From Falseniella ignava CCUG 37419 (GTDB taxonomy: Bacteria > Bacillota > Bacilli > Lactobacillales > Aerococcaceae): a stretch of 64,000 nucleotides of DNA. The stretch covers positions 723,979-787,978 of the forward strand of contig NZ_JH932301.1 of the NCBI RefSeq assembly GCF_000301055.1. The letters are read 5' to 3'. The notes under the pieces are model-generated. The model had not been told where the DNA came from, did no database searches, and was given only the letters and a program-made list of their open reading frames with translations. Every line of letters starts with the position of its first letter. Positions within the stretch are counted from its first letter, which is position 1. The position numbers and the translations under genes were made by a program. Below, piece by piece: positions 35,506 to 46,462 of this stretch.

Positions 35506-36060
35506 ATGAAGTACACAATTCGTGAAATAAGAAATAGTTCCGAAGCGATTGTTGAAGTGGATCAAATTATTTCGATCCAAGATGAGTTAATCGACCGTCA
35601 AATTAATCTCGAAATTCAAAAAGAACCACGCTTAAAAGGATATTTTACCTATGACGATCACGAAGTTGCTTTGCATGGGCAAATTGATGTTACATTAATT
35701 CTCCCATCAAGTCTATCTTTGAAACCTGTCGTGTATGACTTAACGATTCCAGTGAGTGAACGGTATGTTGAAGCTCAGTATGACGGGAATATTGAAGACT
35801 ATGCAGAAACAACGGTTGTGATTACAGATGATACAATTGATTTAGTTGATTTAGTTACGGATTTAATATTGATTAATATACCTACCAAAGTCTATGGTCC
35901 AGACGAAGATGAAGCACATCTTCCCCATGGAAAAGATTGGGAAGTTATAACAGAGGCCAACTATATTGAGCAGCAAAGTGAACGTCGCCTACAATCTGAG
36001 GATTCGCCGTTTGCCGCTTTGCAACAATTATTAAATGACCAAGAAAGAAGCGATTCTTAA
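35506..36060 (+). CDS. yceD: YceD family protein (DUF177)
   Basis: 184 residues, conserved immediately before rpmF across bacteria. The middle has LHGQIDVTLILPSSLSLKP (beta strands) and the end VYGPDEDEAHLPHGKDWEVI. A role in 23S rRNA accumulation is reported for relatives. AGAGGTGATATT precedes the start; rpmF follows after 19 bases. Confidence 0.88.
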   Translation: MKYTIREIRNSSEAIVEVDQIISIQDELIDRQINLEIQKEPRLKGYFTYDDHEVALHGQIDVTLILPSSLSLKPVVYDLTIPVSERYVEAQYDGNIEDYAETTVVITDDTIDLVDLVTDLILINIPTKVYGPDEDEAHLPHGKDWEVITEANYIEQQSERRLQSEDSPFAALQQLLNDQERSDS

Positions 36061-36079
36061 ATTGTAGGAGGTGGATAAA

Positions 36080-36247
36080 ATGGCAGTACCTAAGCGTAAA
36101 ACTTCAAAAGCTAGCAAGAGAAAACGTCGTACACACTTTAAACTTCAAGTTCCAGGGATGAACGTTTGTCCTGAATGTGGTGAATTAAAAATGAGTCACC
36201 GTGTATGCGCGAATTGTGGCTACTATGACGGTAAAGAAGTAATTTAA
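36080..36247 (+). CDS. rpmF: ribosomal protein L32
   Basis: 55 residues beginning [20 protein letters not shown]. The CPEC...CANC pairs (residues 30-33 and 43-46) form the zinc ribbon of the zinc-binding L32 type. AGGAGGTG lies upstream. Part of the yceD operon, followed by a terminator. Confidence 0.97.
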   Translation: MAVPKRKTSKASKRKRRTHFKLQVPGMNVCPECGELKMSHRVCANCGYYDGKEVI

Positions 36248-36256
36248 TGTAATTTC

Positions 36257-36291
36257 ACGGCTAAGTCGAAAGATTTAGTCGTTTTATTTTT
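36257..36291 (+). terminator. rpmF terminator
   Basis: CGGCTAAGTC-gaaa-GATTTAGTCG stem with GAAA tetraloop and a T-rich tail. Confidence 0.85.
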
Positions 36292-36302
36292 AAAACAAAA
36301 AA

Positions 36303-36319
36303 TTTGTCTTTCTTTGACC
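36303..36319 (+). promoter_or_regulatory. CtsR operator before clpP
   Basis: TTTGTCTTTCTTTGACC is the complement of GGTCAAA-GAA-AGACAAA, one mismatch from the CtsR heptad repeat GGTCAAA-NAN-RGTCAAA. It lies about 45 bases before clpP and indicates heat-shock/class III control. Confidence 0.8.
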
Positions 36320-36364
36320 ATTAAGGTAAAATAATAATTGTTGACAAAGATAGGAGGTTTTTAT

Positions 36365-36970
36365 ATGAATTTAATTCCAACAGTAATCGAACAAACTTCA
36401 CGGGGAGAACGTGCGTATGATATTTATTCACGCTTATTAAAAGACCGTATTATTATGTTAAGCGGAGGAATTGATGATCAATTAGCAAACTCCGTTATCG
36501 CTCAATTATTATTTTTAGATGCCCAAGATCCTGAGAAAGATATCTATTTATATATAAATTCACCTGGGGGTAGTGTAACAGCTGGTATGGCTATTTATGA
36601 CACAATGCGCTTTATTAATGCCGATGTACAAACGATTGTAATTGGTATGGCAGCATCAATGGCCTCAGTATTGCTTGCAGCAGGGGAAAAAGGCAAGCGT
36701 TGGGCATTACCAAACTCTGAAGTGATGATTCACCAACCACTCGGTGGTGCTCAAGGTCAAGCAACAGAAATTGAAATTGCAGCTCGCCATATTTTAAAAA
36801 CGAAAGAACGTTTAAATCAAATTTTAAGTGACTTGACAGGTCAACCTTTAGAAGTAATCGAACAAGATACTGACCGTGATAATTTTAAAGATGCGGATGA
36901 AGCGCTTGAGTACGGTCTAATAGATGGTATTATGAAAAATAGTAAAGAATTGAATAAATCAAAGAAATAA
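36365..36970 (+). CDS. clpP: ATP-dependent Clp protease proteolytic subunit
   Basis: 201 residues from ATG 36365 (AGGAGG upstream). Serine protease that assembles as two heptameric rings and works with ClpX/ClpC. Ser98 in [10 protein letters not shown] and His123 in [10 protein letters not shown] are visible; the catalytic Asp lies near 172 in EQDTDRDNF. The CtsR operator upstream fits the family's regulation. Confidence 0.96.
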   Translation: MNLIPTVIEQTSRGERAYDIYSRLLKDRIIMLSGGIDDQLANSVIAQLLFLDAQDPEKDIYLYINSPGGSVTAGMAIYDTMRFINADVQTIVIGMAASMASVLLAAGEKGKRWALPNSEVMIHQPLGGAQGQATEIEIAARHILKTKERLNQILSDLTGQPLEVIEQDTDRDNFKDADEALEYGLIDGIMKNSKELNKSKK

Positions 36971-36975
36971 ATAAT

Positions 36976-37018
36976 AGACTCCTTTGATTCCAAAATTGAA
37001 TGAAAGGAGTCTTTTTTG
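36976..37018 (+). terminator. clpP terminator
   Basis: AGACTCCTTTgATTC and GAATgAAAGGAGTCT arms are followed by T6. Confidence 0.85.
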
Positions 37019-37033
37019 TACACATTCACTCAT

Positions 37034-37050
37034 TGGACAGTTAATGTCCA
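37034..37050. promoter_or_regulatory. putative CggR operator, distal
   Basis: TGGACAGTTAATGTCCA, a perfect palindrome containing GGAC-N6-TGTC, the half-site pattern known for CggR. It lies upstream of the cggR promoter. Confidence 0.5.
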
Positions 37051-37079
37051 CTATATTATAAAACGATTCACCTTTTCAC

Positions 37080-37108
37080 TTGTCTTTAATCAGAATCAAT
37101 GGTACTAT
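37080..37108 (+). promoter_or_regulatory. promoter of the cggR-gap operon
   Basis: TTGTCT (37080-37085), 17-base spacer, TACTAT (37103-37108). A palindromic GTTACTGTAAC overlaps the expected start site. Confidence 0.6.
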
Positions 37109-37165
37109 GTTACTGTAACCGTGAGAAATAAATGTTTATGGCTATGTTAATTTGTGATTACGCAT

Positions 37166-37182
37166 TGGACTTAATTTGACCA
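37166..37182. promoter_or_regulatory. putative CggR operator, proximal
   Basis: TGGACTTAATTTGACCA contains GGAC-N6-TGAC about 25 bases before cggR and downstream of the predicted start site. CggR in Bacillus binds between promoter and gene and blocks elongation. Confidence 0.55.
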
Positions 37183-37206
37183 ACTATTTATAGGGAGTGA
37201 AGGTCG

Positions 37207-38247
37207 ATGAATTATTATAAAGAAATTCAAGCACTTGCTCCAGAGATTGCCTCATTAGTTGATATGCGTTTAAGTATATTGCAAGTGATTGATCGAGAAC
37301 AGCTTATTGGACGTAAATCTTTAGCTCAAAAAATTAATTTGAGCGAGCGTGTGACGCGTTCTCAAGTCGAAGTTTTACGAAATCAACACCTAGTTAATGT
37401 TAGCCCGTCGGGTATTGAACTTACCGATGAAGGACGAAGGATTTACCAAATACTAAATCCTTTACTAAGTATTACATACAATTCTCAATGTTATCAGCTA
37501 CAAGAACAACTTAAAGCTAAACTCGGAATTGCTCATTGTGTCGTTGTTCCGGGAGATGCTGGAGAAAATCCGGCGATATTTGATGAGCTGGGGAAAGCTG
37601 TTGTCCAAGTACTTGGAGATTATTTGCCAGTAGGTGATAATACAATTGCTGTAACAGGTGGCACAACTTTGTCGAAAGTAGCTCATCAGTTTGATCTATC
37701 TTTAGCTAAAAATCGTCAGTTAACATTTGTTCCTTCACGAGGAGGGTTAGGTCAAGAAATTGACATTCAATCGAACTCAGTTGGAAATGTGATGGCACAG
37801 CGGACTTCGGGAAGTTATATTCCACTATTTATTCCTGAAAATATCACGCTTGAAACATCAAAGATATTAATGAACGATGAAGAAGTTGCTTCAATTGTCG
37901 CTAAAAGTAAAAATGCAGATTGTTTGATTCTCAGTGTCGGAACAGCTAAAGTTATGGCTGAGAGAAGAAAAATTAATTCCGATAAGCTAAATCAAATTAA
38001 TGATTATCATGCGGTTGGTGAAGCGTTTGGTGCCTTCTACAATCGCCAAGGAGAAATTGTCGCTAGTTACCCTCGAATAGGCCTAAAGTTTAAAGATTTA
38101 GAGCAAATTCCTTTAGTGATTACCGTCGTAGCTGGTGAAGAAAAAGCTGACGCAGTGGAGGGATTCTTCCATTTGGCACCACGTCACAGTTGGTTAATTT
38201 GTGACGAAGCGATTGCATTAAAGATTTTAAACGGGGAAACCCTTTGA
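37207..38247 (+). CDS. cggR: central glycolytic genes regulator CggR
   Basis: 346 residues, SorC/DeoR type. An N-terminal winged HTH (about 25-75, GRKSLAQKINLSERVTRSQVE) precedes a sugar-phosphate-binding domain (TGGTTLSKVA, FVPSRGGLGQEIDIQSNSVG) that senses fructose 1,6-bisphosphate. It represses the operon it heads. GGGAGTG precedes ATG 37207. gapA follows after 27 bases. Confidence 0.94.
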   Translation: MNYYKEIQALAPEIASLVDMRLSILQVIDREQLIGRKSLAQKINLSERVTRSQVEVLRNQHLVNVSPSGIELTDEGRRIYQILNPLLSITYNSQCYQLQEQLKAKLGIAHCVVVPGDAGENPAIFDELGKAVVQVLGDYLPVGDNTIAVTGGTTLSKVAHQFDLSLAKNRQLTFVPSRGGLGQEIDIQSNSVGNVMAQRTSGSYIPLFIPENITLETSKILMNDEEVASIVAKSKNADCLILSVGTAKVMAERRKINSDKLNQINDYHAVGEAFGAFYNRQGEIVASYPRIGLKFKDLEQIPLVITVVAGEEKADAVEGFFHLAPRHSWLICDEAIALKILNGETL

Positions 38248-38274
38248 AATAAATATCCTTAAGGAGGAAATGGA

Positions 38275-39282
38275 ATGACAGTAAAATTAGCAATTAATGG
38301 TTTTGGACGTATTGGACGTTTAGCATTAAGACGTATTTATGAGGTAGGTGCAGATGTTGAGATTGTTGCAATCAACGACTTAACTGATAACGATAACTTA
38401 GCTTATCTTTTAAAATATGATACAGCACTTGGACGTTTACCTTACGACGTTGAAGTAAAAGGTGATTCAATTGTTGTTGACGGTCATGAAATTAAAGCAT
38501 TTGAAGAAAAAGATGCAAGTAAATTACCTTGGGGTGAATTAGGAGTAGATATTGTCCTTGAATGTACAGGTCACTACAACTCAAAAGAAAAAGCACAAGC
38601 ACATATTGATGCTGGGGCAAAACGTGTATTAATTTCAGCACCCGCAAAAGATAAAGAAACAAAAATGGTTGTATTCGGTGTTAACGAAGACATTCTTGAA
38701 CCAACGGATACAATTATCTCAGCTGCGTCATGTACAACAAACTCACTTGCACCTGTCGTTAAAGTATTAAACGATAAATTCGGATTGAAAACAGGTAACA
38801 TGGTGACAGTTCACGCTTATACAGCAACTCAAGCATTACAAGACTCACCAAACGCTAAGAGCGCTCGTTCTGGACGTGCAGGAGCTCAAAACATTATCCC
38901 TGCATCAACCGGTGCTGCGAAAGCGATTGGTCGCGTAATTCCAGAAGTTAATGGATTACTTGATGGATCTGCATTACGTGTCCCAACGATTACAGGTTCA
39001 CACACAATCCTTTACTCATTATTAGGTAAAAATACAACGGTAGAAGAAATTAACGCAGCGATGAAAGAAGCAGAAACAGACTCATTCGCATACAACGAAG
39101 ATGAAATTGTTTCAGCCGATACCATTGGATACCCAGCAGGAGCAATTTTTGATGCTACTTTAACTTCTATTCAAGAAGCTGAAGATGGATCTCAATTAGT
39201 TAAAACAGTATCTTGGTACGATAACGAATCTGGATTTACAGGTAATATGATTCGCTTACTTGAATATTTCGCTAAATTGTAG
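38275..39282 (+). CDS. gapA: glyceraldehyde-3-phosphate dehydrogenase
   Basis: 335 residues. NAD-dependent, with an N-terminal NGFGRIGR Rossmann motif and the active-site Cys in SAASCTTNSLAP (near residue 153). The catalytic His is in HAYTATQ. Codon usage is highly biased, as expected for a strongly expressed gene. AAGGAGG precedes the start. Confidence 0.97.
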   Translation: MTVKLAINGFGRIGRLALRRIYEVGADVEIVAINDLTDNDNLAYLLKYDTALGRLPYDVEVKGDSIVVDGHEIKAFEEKDASKLPWGELGVDIVLECTGHYNSKEKAQAHIDAGAKRVLISAPAKDKETKMVVFGVNEDILEPTDTIISAASCTTNSLAPVVKVLNDKFGLKTGNMVTVHAYTATQALQDSPNAKSARSGRAGAQNIIPASTGAAKAIGRVIPEVNGLLDGSALRVPTITGSHTILYSLLGKNTTVEEINAAMKEAETDSFAYNEDEIVSADTIGYPAGAIFDATLTSIQEAEDGSQLVKTVSWYDNESGFTGNMIRLLEYFAKL

Positions 39283-39319
39283 TCCTTAGAATTTTACAAT
39301 TCTAGACGTCAAACCAAAC

Positions 39320-39353
39320 GGCGGGGAGGCGTAATGCTTTCCTGCCCTTTTTA
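39320..39353 (+). terminator. internal terminator between gapA and pgk
   Basis: GGCgGGGAgGC and GCtTTCCtGCC arms with a T5 tail lie in the only long gap of the operon. It would let gapA be expressed above the distal genes. Confidence 0.65.
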
Positions 39354-39380
39354 GATATTCGCTATATTAGGAGGAATAGA

Positions 39381-40571
39381 ATGGCTAAAAAAACGATTAA
39401 AGATTTACAACTCGATGGCAAAACGGTCTTAGTCCGGGTTGATTATAATGTTCCGATGAAAGACGGTCAGATTACAGATGATAACCGAATCGTTGCCTCA
39501 CTTGAAACATTAAACTACTTATTGAAACATGATTGTAAAATTGTACTATTTTCTCACTTAGGTAAAGTAAAAGAAGAGGCAGATAAAGCCAAAAATAATT
39601 TAGCTCCCGTTGCGAAACGCTTAGGCGAGTTATTAAACCAAGAAGTACAGTTTGTTCCAGTTACTCGCGGTGAAGAGCTTGAACAAGCAGTTGCTAATTT
39701 ACAATCTGGTCAAGTTCTATTGGTTCAAAACACACGTTATGAAGATTTAGATGGTAAGAAAGAATCTAAAAATGATCCAGAACTTGGAAAATATTGGGCA
39801 TCATTAGGAGATGTATTTATTAATGATGCGTTTGGTACAGCACACCGTGCTCATGCCTCAAACGTTGGTATTGCTTCACATTTACCTAATGGTATTGGCT
39901 ATTTAGTAGCGAAAGAGGTTAAATATTTAGGTGAAGCCGTTGACCATCCAGTGCGCCCATTTGTAGCCATTTTAGGCGGTGCCAAAGTTGAGGACAAGAT
40001 TAAAGTCATCGAGTCTTTACTGACTAAAGCAGATAAAGTGATTATTGGTGGAGGGATGGCTTACACTTTCTTGAAAGCTCAAGGAAAAGAAATCGGAAAA
40101 TCTTTATTAGATGAAACGAGCTTAGATTTTGCTAAAGATATGTTAGCAAAAGCGGGTGATAAGTTAGTCTTACCGGTTGATATTGTGGTAGCAGATGAGT
40201 TTTCTAACGATGCTAACCATCAAGTCGTTAGTGCTGACGAAATTCCAGCAGACTGGGAAGGGTTAGATATTGGACCGAAATCGGTTGAATTATTCAAAGA
40301 TATCCTTTCAGAAGCGAAAACCGTTGTTTGGAATGGACCGATGGGCGTCTTTGAATTTGAACAATTTGCGCATGGTACCAAAGCGATTGCTGAAACATTA
40401 GCAAACTTAGATGGAGCTAATACGATTATCGGTGGAGGAGATTCTGCTGCAGCGGTAATTCAAATGGGATTTGAAGATAAATTATCACACATCTCAACGG
40501 GTGGCGGAGCTTCATTAACTTATTTAGAAGGTTCTGAATTACCTGGAATTGCTTCGATCGACGACAAATAA
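39381..40571 (+). CDS. pgk: phosphoglycerate kinase
   Basis: 396 residues. The N-terminal [16 protein letters not shown] and HLGK segments bind 3-phosphoglycerate; the C-terminal [10 protein letters not shown] and [11 protein letters not shown] bind ADP/ATP. It makes ATP from 1,3-bisphosphoglycerate. AGGAGG precedes the start; tpiA follows after 15 bases. Confidence 0.97.
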   Translation: MAKKTIKDLQLDGKTVLVRVDYNVPMKDGQITDDNRIVASLETLNYLLKHDCKIVLFSHLGKVKEEADKAKNNLAPVAKRLGELLNQEVQFVPVTRGEELEQAVANLQSGQVLLVQNTRYEDLDGKKESKNDPELGKYWASLGDVFINDAFGTAHRAHASNVGIASHLPNGIGYLVAKEVKYLGEAVDHPVRPFVAILGGAKVEDKIKVIESLLTKADKVIIGGGMAYTFLKAQGKEIGKSLLDETSLDFAKDMLAKAGDKLVLPVDIVVADEFSNDANHQVVSADEIPADWEGLDIGPKSVELFKDILSEAKTVVWNGPMGVFEFEQFAHGTKAIAETLANLDGANTIIGGGDSAAAVIQMGFEDKLSHISTGGGASLTYLEGSELPGIASIDDK

Positions 40572-40586
40572 TAAAGGAGAGATGAT

Positions 40587-41345
40587 ATGTCACGCAAACC
40601 GATTATTGCCGGAAATTGGAAGATGAATAAATCATTGGAGGAAGCTGTTGAATTTGTTAAAGAAGTTCAAGACAAATTACCGGATGCTTCAGTAGTAGAA
40701 TCTGTTATCGGAGCCCCTGCATTATTCTTACCAACAATGATTCAAACACGTACGAATGATCAACTAGTGATTGCAGCCCAAAATTGCTATACTGAAGATG
40801 CTGGTGCTTTTACGGGTGAAATAAGCCCTAAATTATTAGCAGAAGTGGGTGTTCAATATGTAATCATTGGACATTCTGAACGCCGGGAATATTTTAATGA
40901 AAGCAACCAATTTATTAATGAAAAAGCGAAAGCCATTTTCCGAAATGGAATGCTTCCGATTATCTGCTGTGGTGAATCACTTGAACAACGTGAATCGGGT
41001 GAGACAGAACCATGGATTAAAGAGCAGATTACTGAAGCGTTGGCTGGACTTAATGCAGATCAGGTCAAACAATTAGTGATTGCGTACGAACCTATTTGGG
41101 CAATTGGTACAGGGAAATCTTCTTCTGCGGAACTTGCGAATGAAACTTGTGGTTTTATCCGTTCAGTGGTTGAAGAGTTGTATTCTCAAGACGTTGCCAA
41201 TGCAGTTCGTATTCAATATGGTGGTTCTGTTAAGCCCGATAATATTGCACAATATTTAGCCGAAGAACATATTGATGGCGCATTAGTGGGTGGAGCAAGT
41301 CTAGAACCAACTTCATTCATTCAATTATTGGAGGTGACTTGTTAA
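40587..41345 (+). CDS. tpiA: triosephosphate isomerase
   Basis: 252 residues. GNWKMN holds the active-site Asn and Lys, IGHSERRE the catalytic His and [11 protein letters not shown] the catalytic Glu and flexible loop; YGGSVKPDN is the phosphate site. AAGGAGAG precedes ATG. The stop overlaps the gpmI start. Confidence 0.97.
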   Translation: MSRKPIIAGNWKMNKSLEEAVEFVKEVQDKLPDASVVESVIGAPALFLPTMIQTRTNDQLVIAAQNCYTEDAGAFTGEISPKLLAEVGVQYVIIGHSERREYFNESNQFINEKAKAIFRNGMLPIICCGESLEQRESGETEPWIKEQITEALAGLNADQVKQLVIAYEPIWAIGTGKSSSAELANETCGFIRSVVEELYSQDVANAVRIQYGGSVKPDNIAQYLAEEHIDGALVGGASLEPTSFIQLLEVTC

Positions 41346-42880
41346 TGGAACATAAGCCAGTTGCTTTAATTATCTTGGATGGATTTGGATTACGGGATGA
41401 AGTTATTGGGAACGCCGTAAAAGCGGCAAATAAGCCGAATTTCGACCGATACTGGAATCAATATCCACATAATCAACTCAAAGCTTGTGGCAATGATGTT
41501 GGTTTACCCGAGGGTCAAATGGGGAACTCTGAAGTAGGGCACTTAAATATCGGAGCTGGGCGCATTGTTTATCAATCATTAACGCGGATTGATCGTTCGA
41601 TTGAAGAAGGAGATTTTTTTGAGCGTGAAGCGCTAGTTGAGGCGATGACCCACGCGAAAGAGAATGATAAAGCATTGCATTTGCTTGGATTATTATCCGA
41701 TGGGGGAGTGCATTCGCATATCAATCATCTTTATGCATTGCTTAAAATGGCTAAACAATTTGGTCTGGAACGTGTCTACGTTCATGGTTTTCTAGATGGT
41801 CGTGACGTGGCACCTGACACTGGATTGAAATTTGTCCAAGAGACTGAAGAGAAGTTCAAAGAGATTGGCGTGGGACAATTTGCTTCAATCTCAGGTCGTT
41901 ATTATGCAATGGATCGTGATAAGCGTTGGGAACGAGAAGAACTTGCATATCGCGCCATGGTAGATGGCGTTGGCCCATCTTACCAAAGTGCGGCAGCGGG
42001 AATCGAAGCTTCTTATCAAAATGAAGTGTTTGATGAATTTGTCGTTCCATTTTATATTTCATCGCAAGGTCAACCGGTAGCAACAATTAATGATGAAGAC
42101 TCCGTCGTATTCTTTAACTTTAGACCCGACCGTGCGATTCAAATGTCCACAATCTTAACCAATCCTGGATTTGATAAGTTCGACCTAGGAGAACATGCAC
42201 CTAAAAATATTCAGTTTGTTTCATTTACAGAATATAGTGCAGATGTGTTAGGTTCAATTGTTTTTGAACCGTTAGATTTAAAAAATACGATTGGTGAAGT
42301 ATTACAAGATGCTGGTAAAACACAGCTTCGTATCGCAGAAACCGAAAAATACCCTCACGTAACTTTCTTTATGAGTGGCGGTCGCCATAAAGAATTTACT
42401 GGAGAGAAACGCATTTTAATTCCGTCACCAAAGGTGGCAACGTATGACTTAAAACCAGAAATGTCTGCGTATGAAGTGAAAGATGCTTTAATTAATGCGA
42501 TTAATCAAGATAATCTTGATGCAATTATATTAAACTTTGCTAATCCAGATATGGTAGGACACAGTGGAATGTTAGAGCCAACGGTTAAAGCGATTGAAGC
42601 CGTCGATGAGTGTCTAGGTGAGATTGTTGATCTAATCTTATCAAAAGGTGGTTATGCGATTATTACTGCAGACCATGGTAATTCGGATGAAGTTGTGACC
42701 CTTGAGGGCGAGCCAATGACGGCACACACGACGAATCCTGTTCCGGTGATTGTCACAAAAGAGGGAATTGAACTCCGATCTGGAGGACGCTTGGCAGACT
42801 TAGCGCCAACACTACTTGATCTACTTGATATTGAAAAACCTGCTGAAATGACGGGTGAATCATTAATTGTTAAAAAATAA
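41345..42880 (+). CDS. gpmI: 2,3-bisphosphoglycerate-independent phosphoglycerate mutase
   Basis: 511 residues from ATG 41345, which overlaps the tpiA stop (TAATG) and follows GGAGGTGAC. Alkaline-phosphatase fold with two metal ions: LDGFG near residue 12, the nucleophile Ser62 in QMGNSEVGH, and TADHGNSDE near residue 445. It converts 3- to 2-phosphoglycerate. Confidence 0.96.
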   Translation: MEHKPVALIILDGFGLRDEVIGNAVKAANKPNFDRYWNQYPHNQLKACGNDVGLPEGQMGNSEVGHLNIGAGRIVYQSLTRIDRSIEEGDFFEREALVEAMTHAKENDKALHLLGLLSDGGVHSHINHLYALLKMAKQFGLERVYVHGFLDGRDVAPDTGLKFVQETEEKFKEIGVGQFASISGRYYAMDRDKRWEREELAYRAMVDGVGPSYQSAAAGIEASYQNEVFDEFVVPFYISSQGQPVATINDEDSVVFFNFRPDRAIQMSTILTNPGFDKFDLGEHAPKNIQFVSFTEYSADVLGSIVFEPLDLKNTIGEVLQDAGKTQLRIAETEKYPHVTFFMSGGRHKEFTGEKRILIPSPKVATYDLKPEMSAYEVKDALINAINQDNLDAIILNFANPDMVGHSGMLEPTVKAIEAVDECLGEIVDLILSKGGYAIITADHGNSDEVVTLEGEPMTAHTTNPVPVIVTKEGIELRSGGRLADLAPTLLDLLDIEKPAEMTGESLIVKK

Positions 42881-42886
42881 TTTTAA

Positions 42887-44206
<1,320 letters not shown>

Positions 44207-44223
44207 TTAAAGAGTGAATAAAA

Positions 44224-44256
44224 GTTGGAGTTTGGCTTCAGACTCCAACTTTTTGT
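44224..44256 (+). terminator. eno terminator
   Basis: AGTTGGAGT and ACTCCAACT arms with a T5 tail close the glycolytic operon. Confidence 0.85.
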
Positions 44257-44283
44257 ATCAAAAGGCATATAAGGAGTGATTTT

Positions 44284-45405
44284 ATGATTATTGGAGTTCC
44301 TAAAGAACGAAAAACGAGAGAAAATCGAGTTGGATTGACCCCTGATAATGTTCGAGAAATTATAGATTCAGGCCATGAAGTTTGGATAGAGACGAAAGCA
44401 GGAACACAATCGCGCTTTGAAGATCAAGATTATGTAAACGCAGGTGCGAAAGTAGTACCAACTGCAGAAGAGGTTTGGCAAGCTGATATGGTGGTTAAAG
44501 TTAAAGAGCCTCAGCCATCTGAATACCAATATTTTAGAGAAGGACAAATTCTTTTCTGTTATCTACATTTAGCAAGTGAAAGAGAGCTTGCGGAAGCGTT
44601 GGTAGAGAAAAAGGTGACGGGGATTGCTTATGAAACCATGACACGTAATGGCCGGAAAACCCCATTACTGATGCCGATGAGTGAAGTAGCAGGTCGGATG
44701 GCTGTTCAAACAGCAGCTCATCTACTCGAACAGTCACAAGGTGGTCGAGGTATTCTACTCGGAGGTATCCCAGGTGTAGGTAAAGCGAATGTTACCATTA
44801 TTGGTGGCGGGGTCGTTGGCGAGAATGCGGCTAAAATTGCGCAAGGTATGGGTGCATCAGTTACCATTATTGATATTAATCCAAATCGATTAGCGGAGCT
44901 TGAAAATACGTTGGGTCAAGGATTGCACACGCTAATGAGTAATGAACAAAATATCCATGATGCAGTGATTCAATCGGATGTTGTCATTGGATCGGTTCTA
45001 ATTCCAGGTCGAGAAGCGCCAGTCCTTGTTAAAGAAGAGACTGTGAAGCAAATGAAACCAGGTGCAGTTATGATTGATATCGCAGTCGATCAAGGCGGAA
45101 ACTTTGAGACTACAACGCATTCAACAACCTTTGAAGATCCAACTTACATTGTTCATGATGTCGTTCATTATGCGGTTGCGAACGTCCCTGGAGCCGTTCC
45201 AAGAACGTCTACTATCGGATTAACAAACGTTAGTTTACCATACGTAAAATGGATTGCAAGCGCAGGACTCATTGAAGCAGTCAAACAAGACATTATGGTT
45301 GAAACAGGAATTAATACTTATCAAGGTCATATTACGCATTATGAAGTTGCAACGTCACTTGATATGCATCATGAACCTTTAAGCAACTTAATTCCAGCTA
45401 AATAA
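44284..45405 (+). CDS. ald: alanine dehydrogenase
   Basis: 373 residues. It interconverts L-alanine and pyruvate plus ammonia with NAD. The N-terminal MIIGVPKERKTRENRVGLTP carries the substrate Arg, VVKVKEP the Lys, and GGGVVGENAAKIA (near residue 175) the Rossmann NAD site. AAGGAGTGATTTT precedes the start. Monocistronic. Confidence 0.95.
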   Translation: MIIGVPKERKTRENRVGLTPDNVREIIDSGHEVWIETKAGTQSRFEDQDYVNAGAKVVPTAEEVWQADMVVKVKEPQPSEYQYFREGQILFCYLHLASERELAEALVEKKVTGIAYETMTRNGRKTPLLMPMSEVAGRMAVQTAAHLLEQSQGGRGILLGGIPGVGKANVTIIGGGVVGENAAKIAQGMGASVTIIDINPNRLAELENTLGQGLHTLMSNEQNIHDAVIQSDVVIGSVLIPGREAPVLVKEETVKQMKPGAVMIDIAVDQGGNFETTTHSTTFEDPTYIVHDVVHYAVANVPGAVPRTSTIGLTNVSLPYVKWIASAGLIEAVKQDIMVETGINTYQGHITHYEVATSLDMHHEPLSNLIPAK

Positions 45406-45414
45406 TATGCACGC

Positions 45415-45442
45415 AAAAAGCCAGACGGAGTCTGGCTTTTTT
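45415..45442. terminator. bidirectional terminator after ald
   Basis: AAAAAGCCAGAC-gga-GTCTGGCTTTTTT serves ald and the convergent PII-like gene. Confidence 0.9.
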
Positions 45443-45449
45443 AGATGGT

Positions 45450-46445
45450 TTAATTACTTTGGTAAAGACCTTTTGCGCCTAAGATTGGCATGGTGAAGTA
45501 CACACCTTGGTGAGGAGCCATCATTATAGGGTGATCTAGTAAGTGGCGATATGCTTCGTTGATTTTATCCGTCTTATCGATTGTAAAGATGATTTCTTTC
45601 CGAGGTGACATAGGAATTGAGAAATATTGTTCAATAATTTCGGAACTCAACGTACCAAAAGCACTAATACTAGTTCCGCCATTCATATTCAATTCTCTCA
45701 TGATATCAACATAAGTTTCTTTCAAATCATCATTGACAATTGAGAATAAGGCAGAAAACTCTGCATTTGAAGGCTCAATTTTTAGTGGGTCCGCAGCTTG
45801 ACTAAAGGCGTCGACTGCCATGGATAATAATTTTAGCCCTTTGGTTTTCTCAATTTGATATCGATTTTCTAAGTGATCGAATACATCTTTTATATGTTCT
45901 TTTGATACAACACTTAGCATCGTCTCTCTTTGAGGAGCAACCTTGATGCCTAGGAAAGATTTCTTTTCGCTAATAAATTCACCACGACCTGTGAAAAAAG
46001 TAGCGCCAGTTAGGCCAGACTCACGAATATTATTCATCATTTCTTTATGCATTCCATGTTTAAATGACAACCAAATTAATTGTTGCAAATGGTCTAATTT
46101 ACTGAAATCATTTTCTGAGTAGTCATAAAAACGAGAAATTGCATTCTTAACTTCCATGTAGAACATAATTCCATGATTTGGCAAATGCATTTGATAGCAT
46201 TGAGCAAGTTTCTCAATAGCTGGTAGCATAATACTTTCACGGTCAAATAATACTACGACATCTTTCTTTTGTGAGCGAATGGATAATAAATTTAAAATTT
46301 CTGAATTGATTAACCCACTTCCAGGACTGATGAATCCACCTCTTAAATCATATTCAATCGCATGATTTACAAAAGGTAAACCTTTCCCATCTTCTAAGAT
46401 AGCGATCGCTAATATTAGTGGGTCATGTTTCATTGGATTAGGCAT
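45450..46445 (-). CDS. PII-like multi-domain signalling protein
   Basis: 331 residues without membrane segments. The middle part (about 135-195) reads like a PII module: NNIRESGLTGATFFTGRGEF, then an APQRETMLSVV strand. The last third (about 235-320) repeats the pattern: DIMRELNMNGGTSISAFG, PRKEIIFTI. The first 110 residues are compatible with a third, diverged copy. The classical T-loop Tyr and nucleotide-binding signatures are not obvious. It is 17 bases after the DUF1538 transporter gene, so it is likely its regulator. The tandem PII assignment is from pattern only. Confidence 0.65.
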   Translation of the reverse strand: MPNPMKHDPLILAIAILEDGKGLPFVNHAIEYDLRGGFISPGSGLINSEILNLLSIRSQKKDVVVLFDRESIMLPAIEKLAQCYQMHLPNHGIMFYMEVKNAISRFYDYSENDFSKLDHLQQLIWLSFKHGMHKEMMNNIRESGLTGATFFTGRGEFISEKKSFLGIKVAPQRETMLSVVSKEHIKDVFDHLENRYQIEKTKGLKLLSMAVDAFSQAADPLKIEPSNAEFSALFSIVNDDLKETYVDIMRELNMNGGTSISAFGTLSSEIIEQYFSIPMSPRKEIIFTIDKTDKINEAYRHLLDHPIMMAPHQGVYFTMPILGAKGLYQSN

Positions 46446-46462
46446 GTTTAAAAAGTTCCTTT

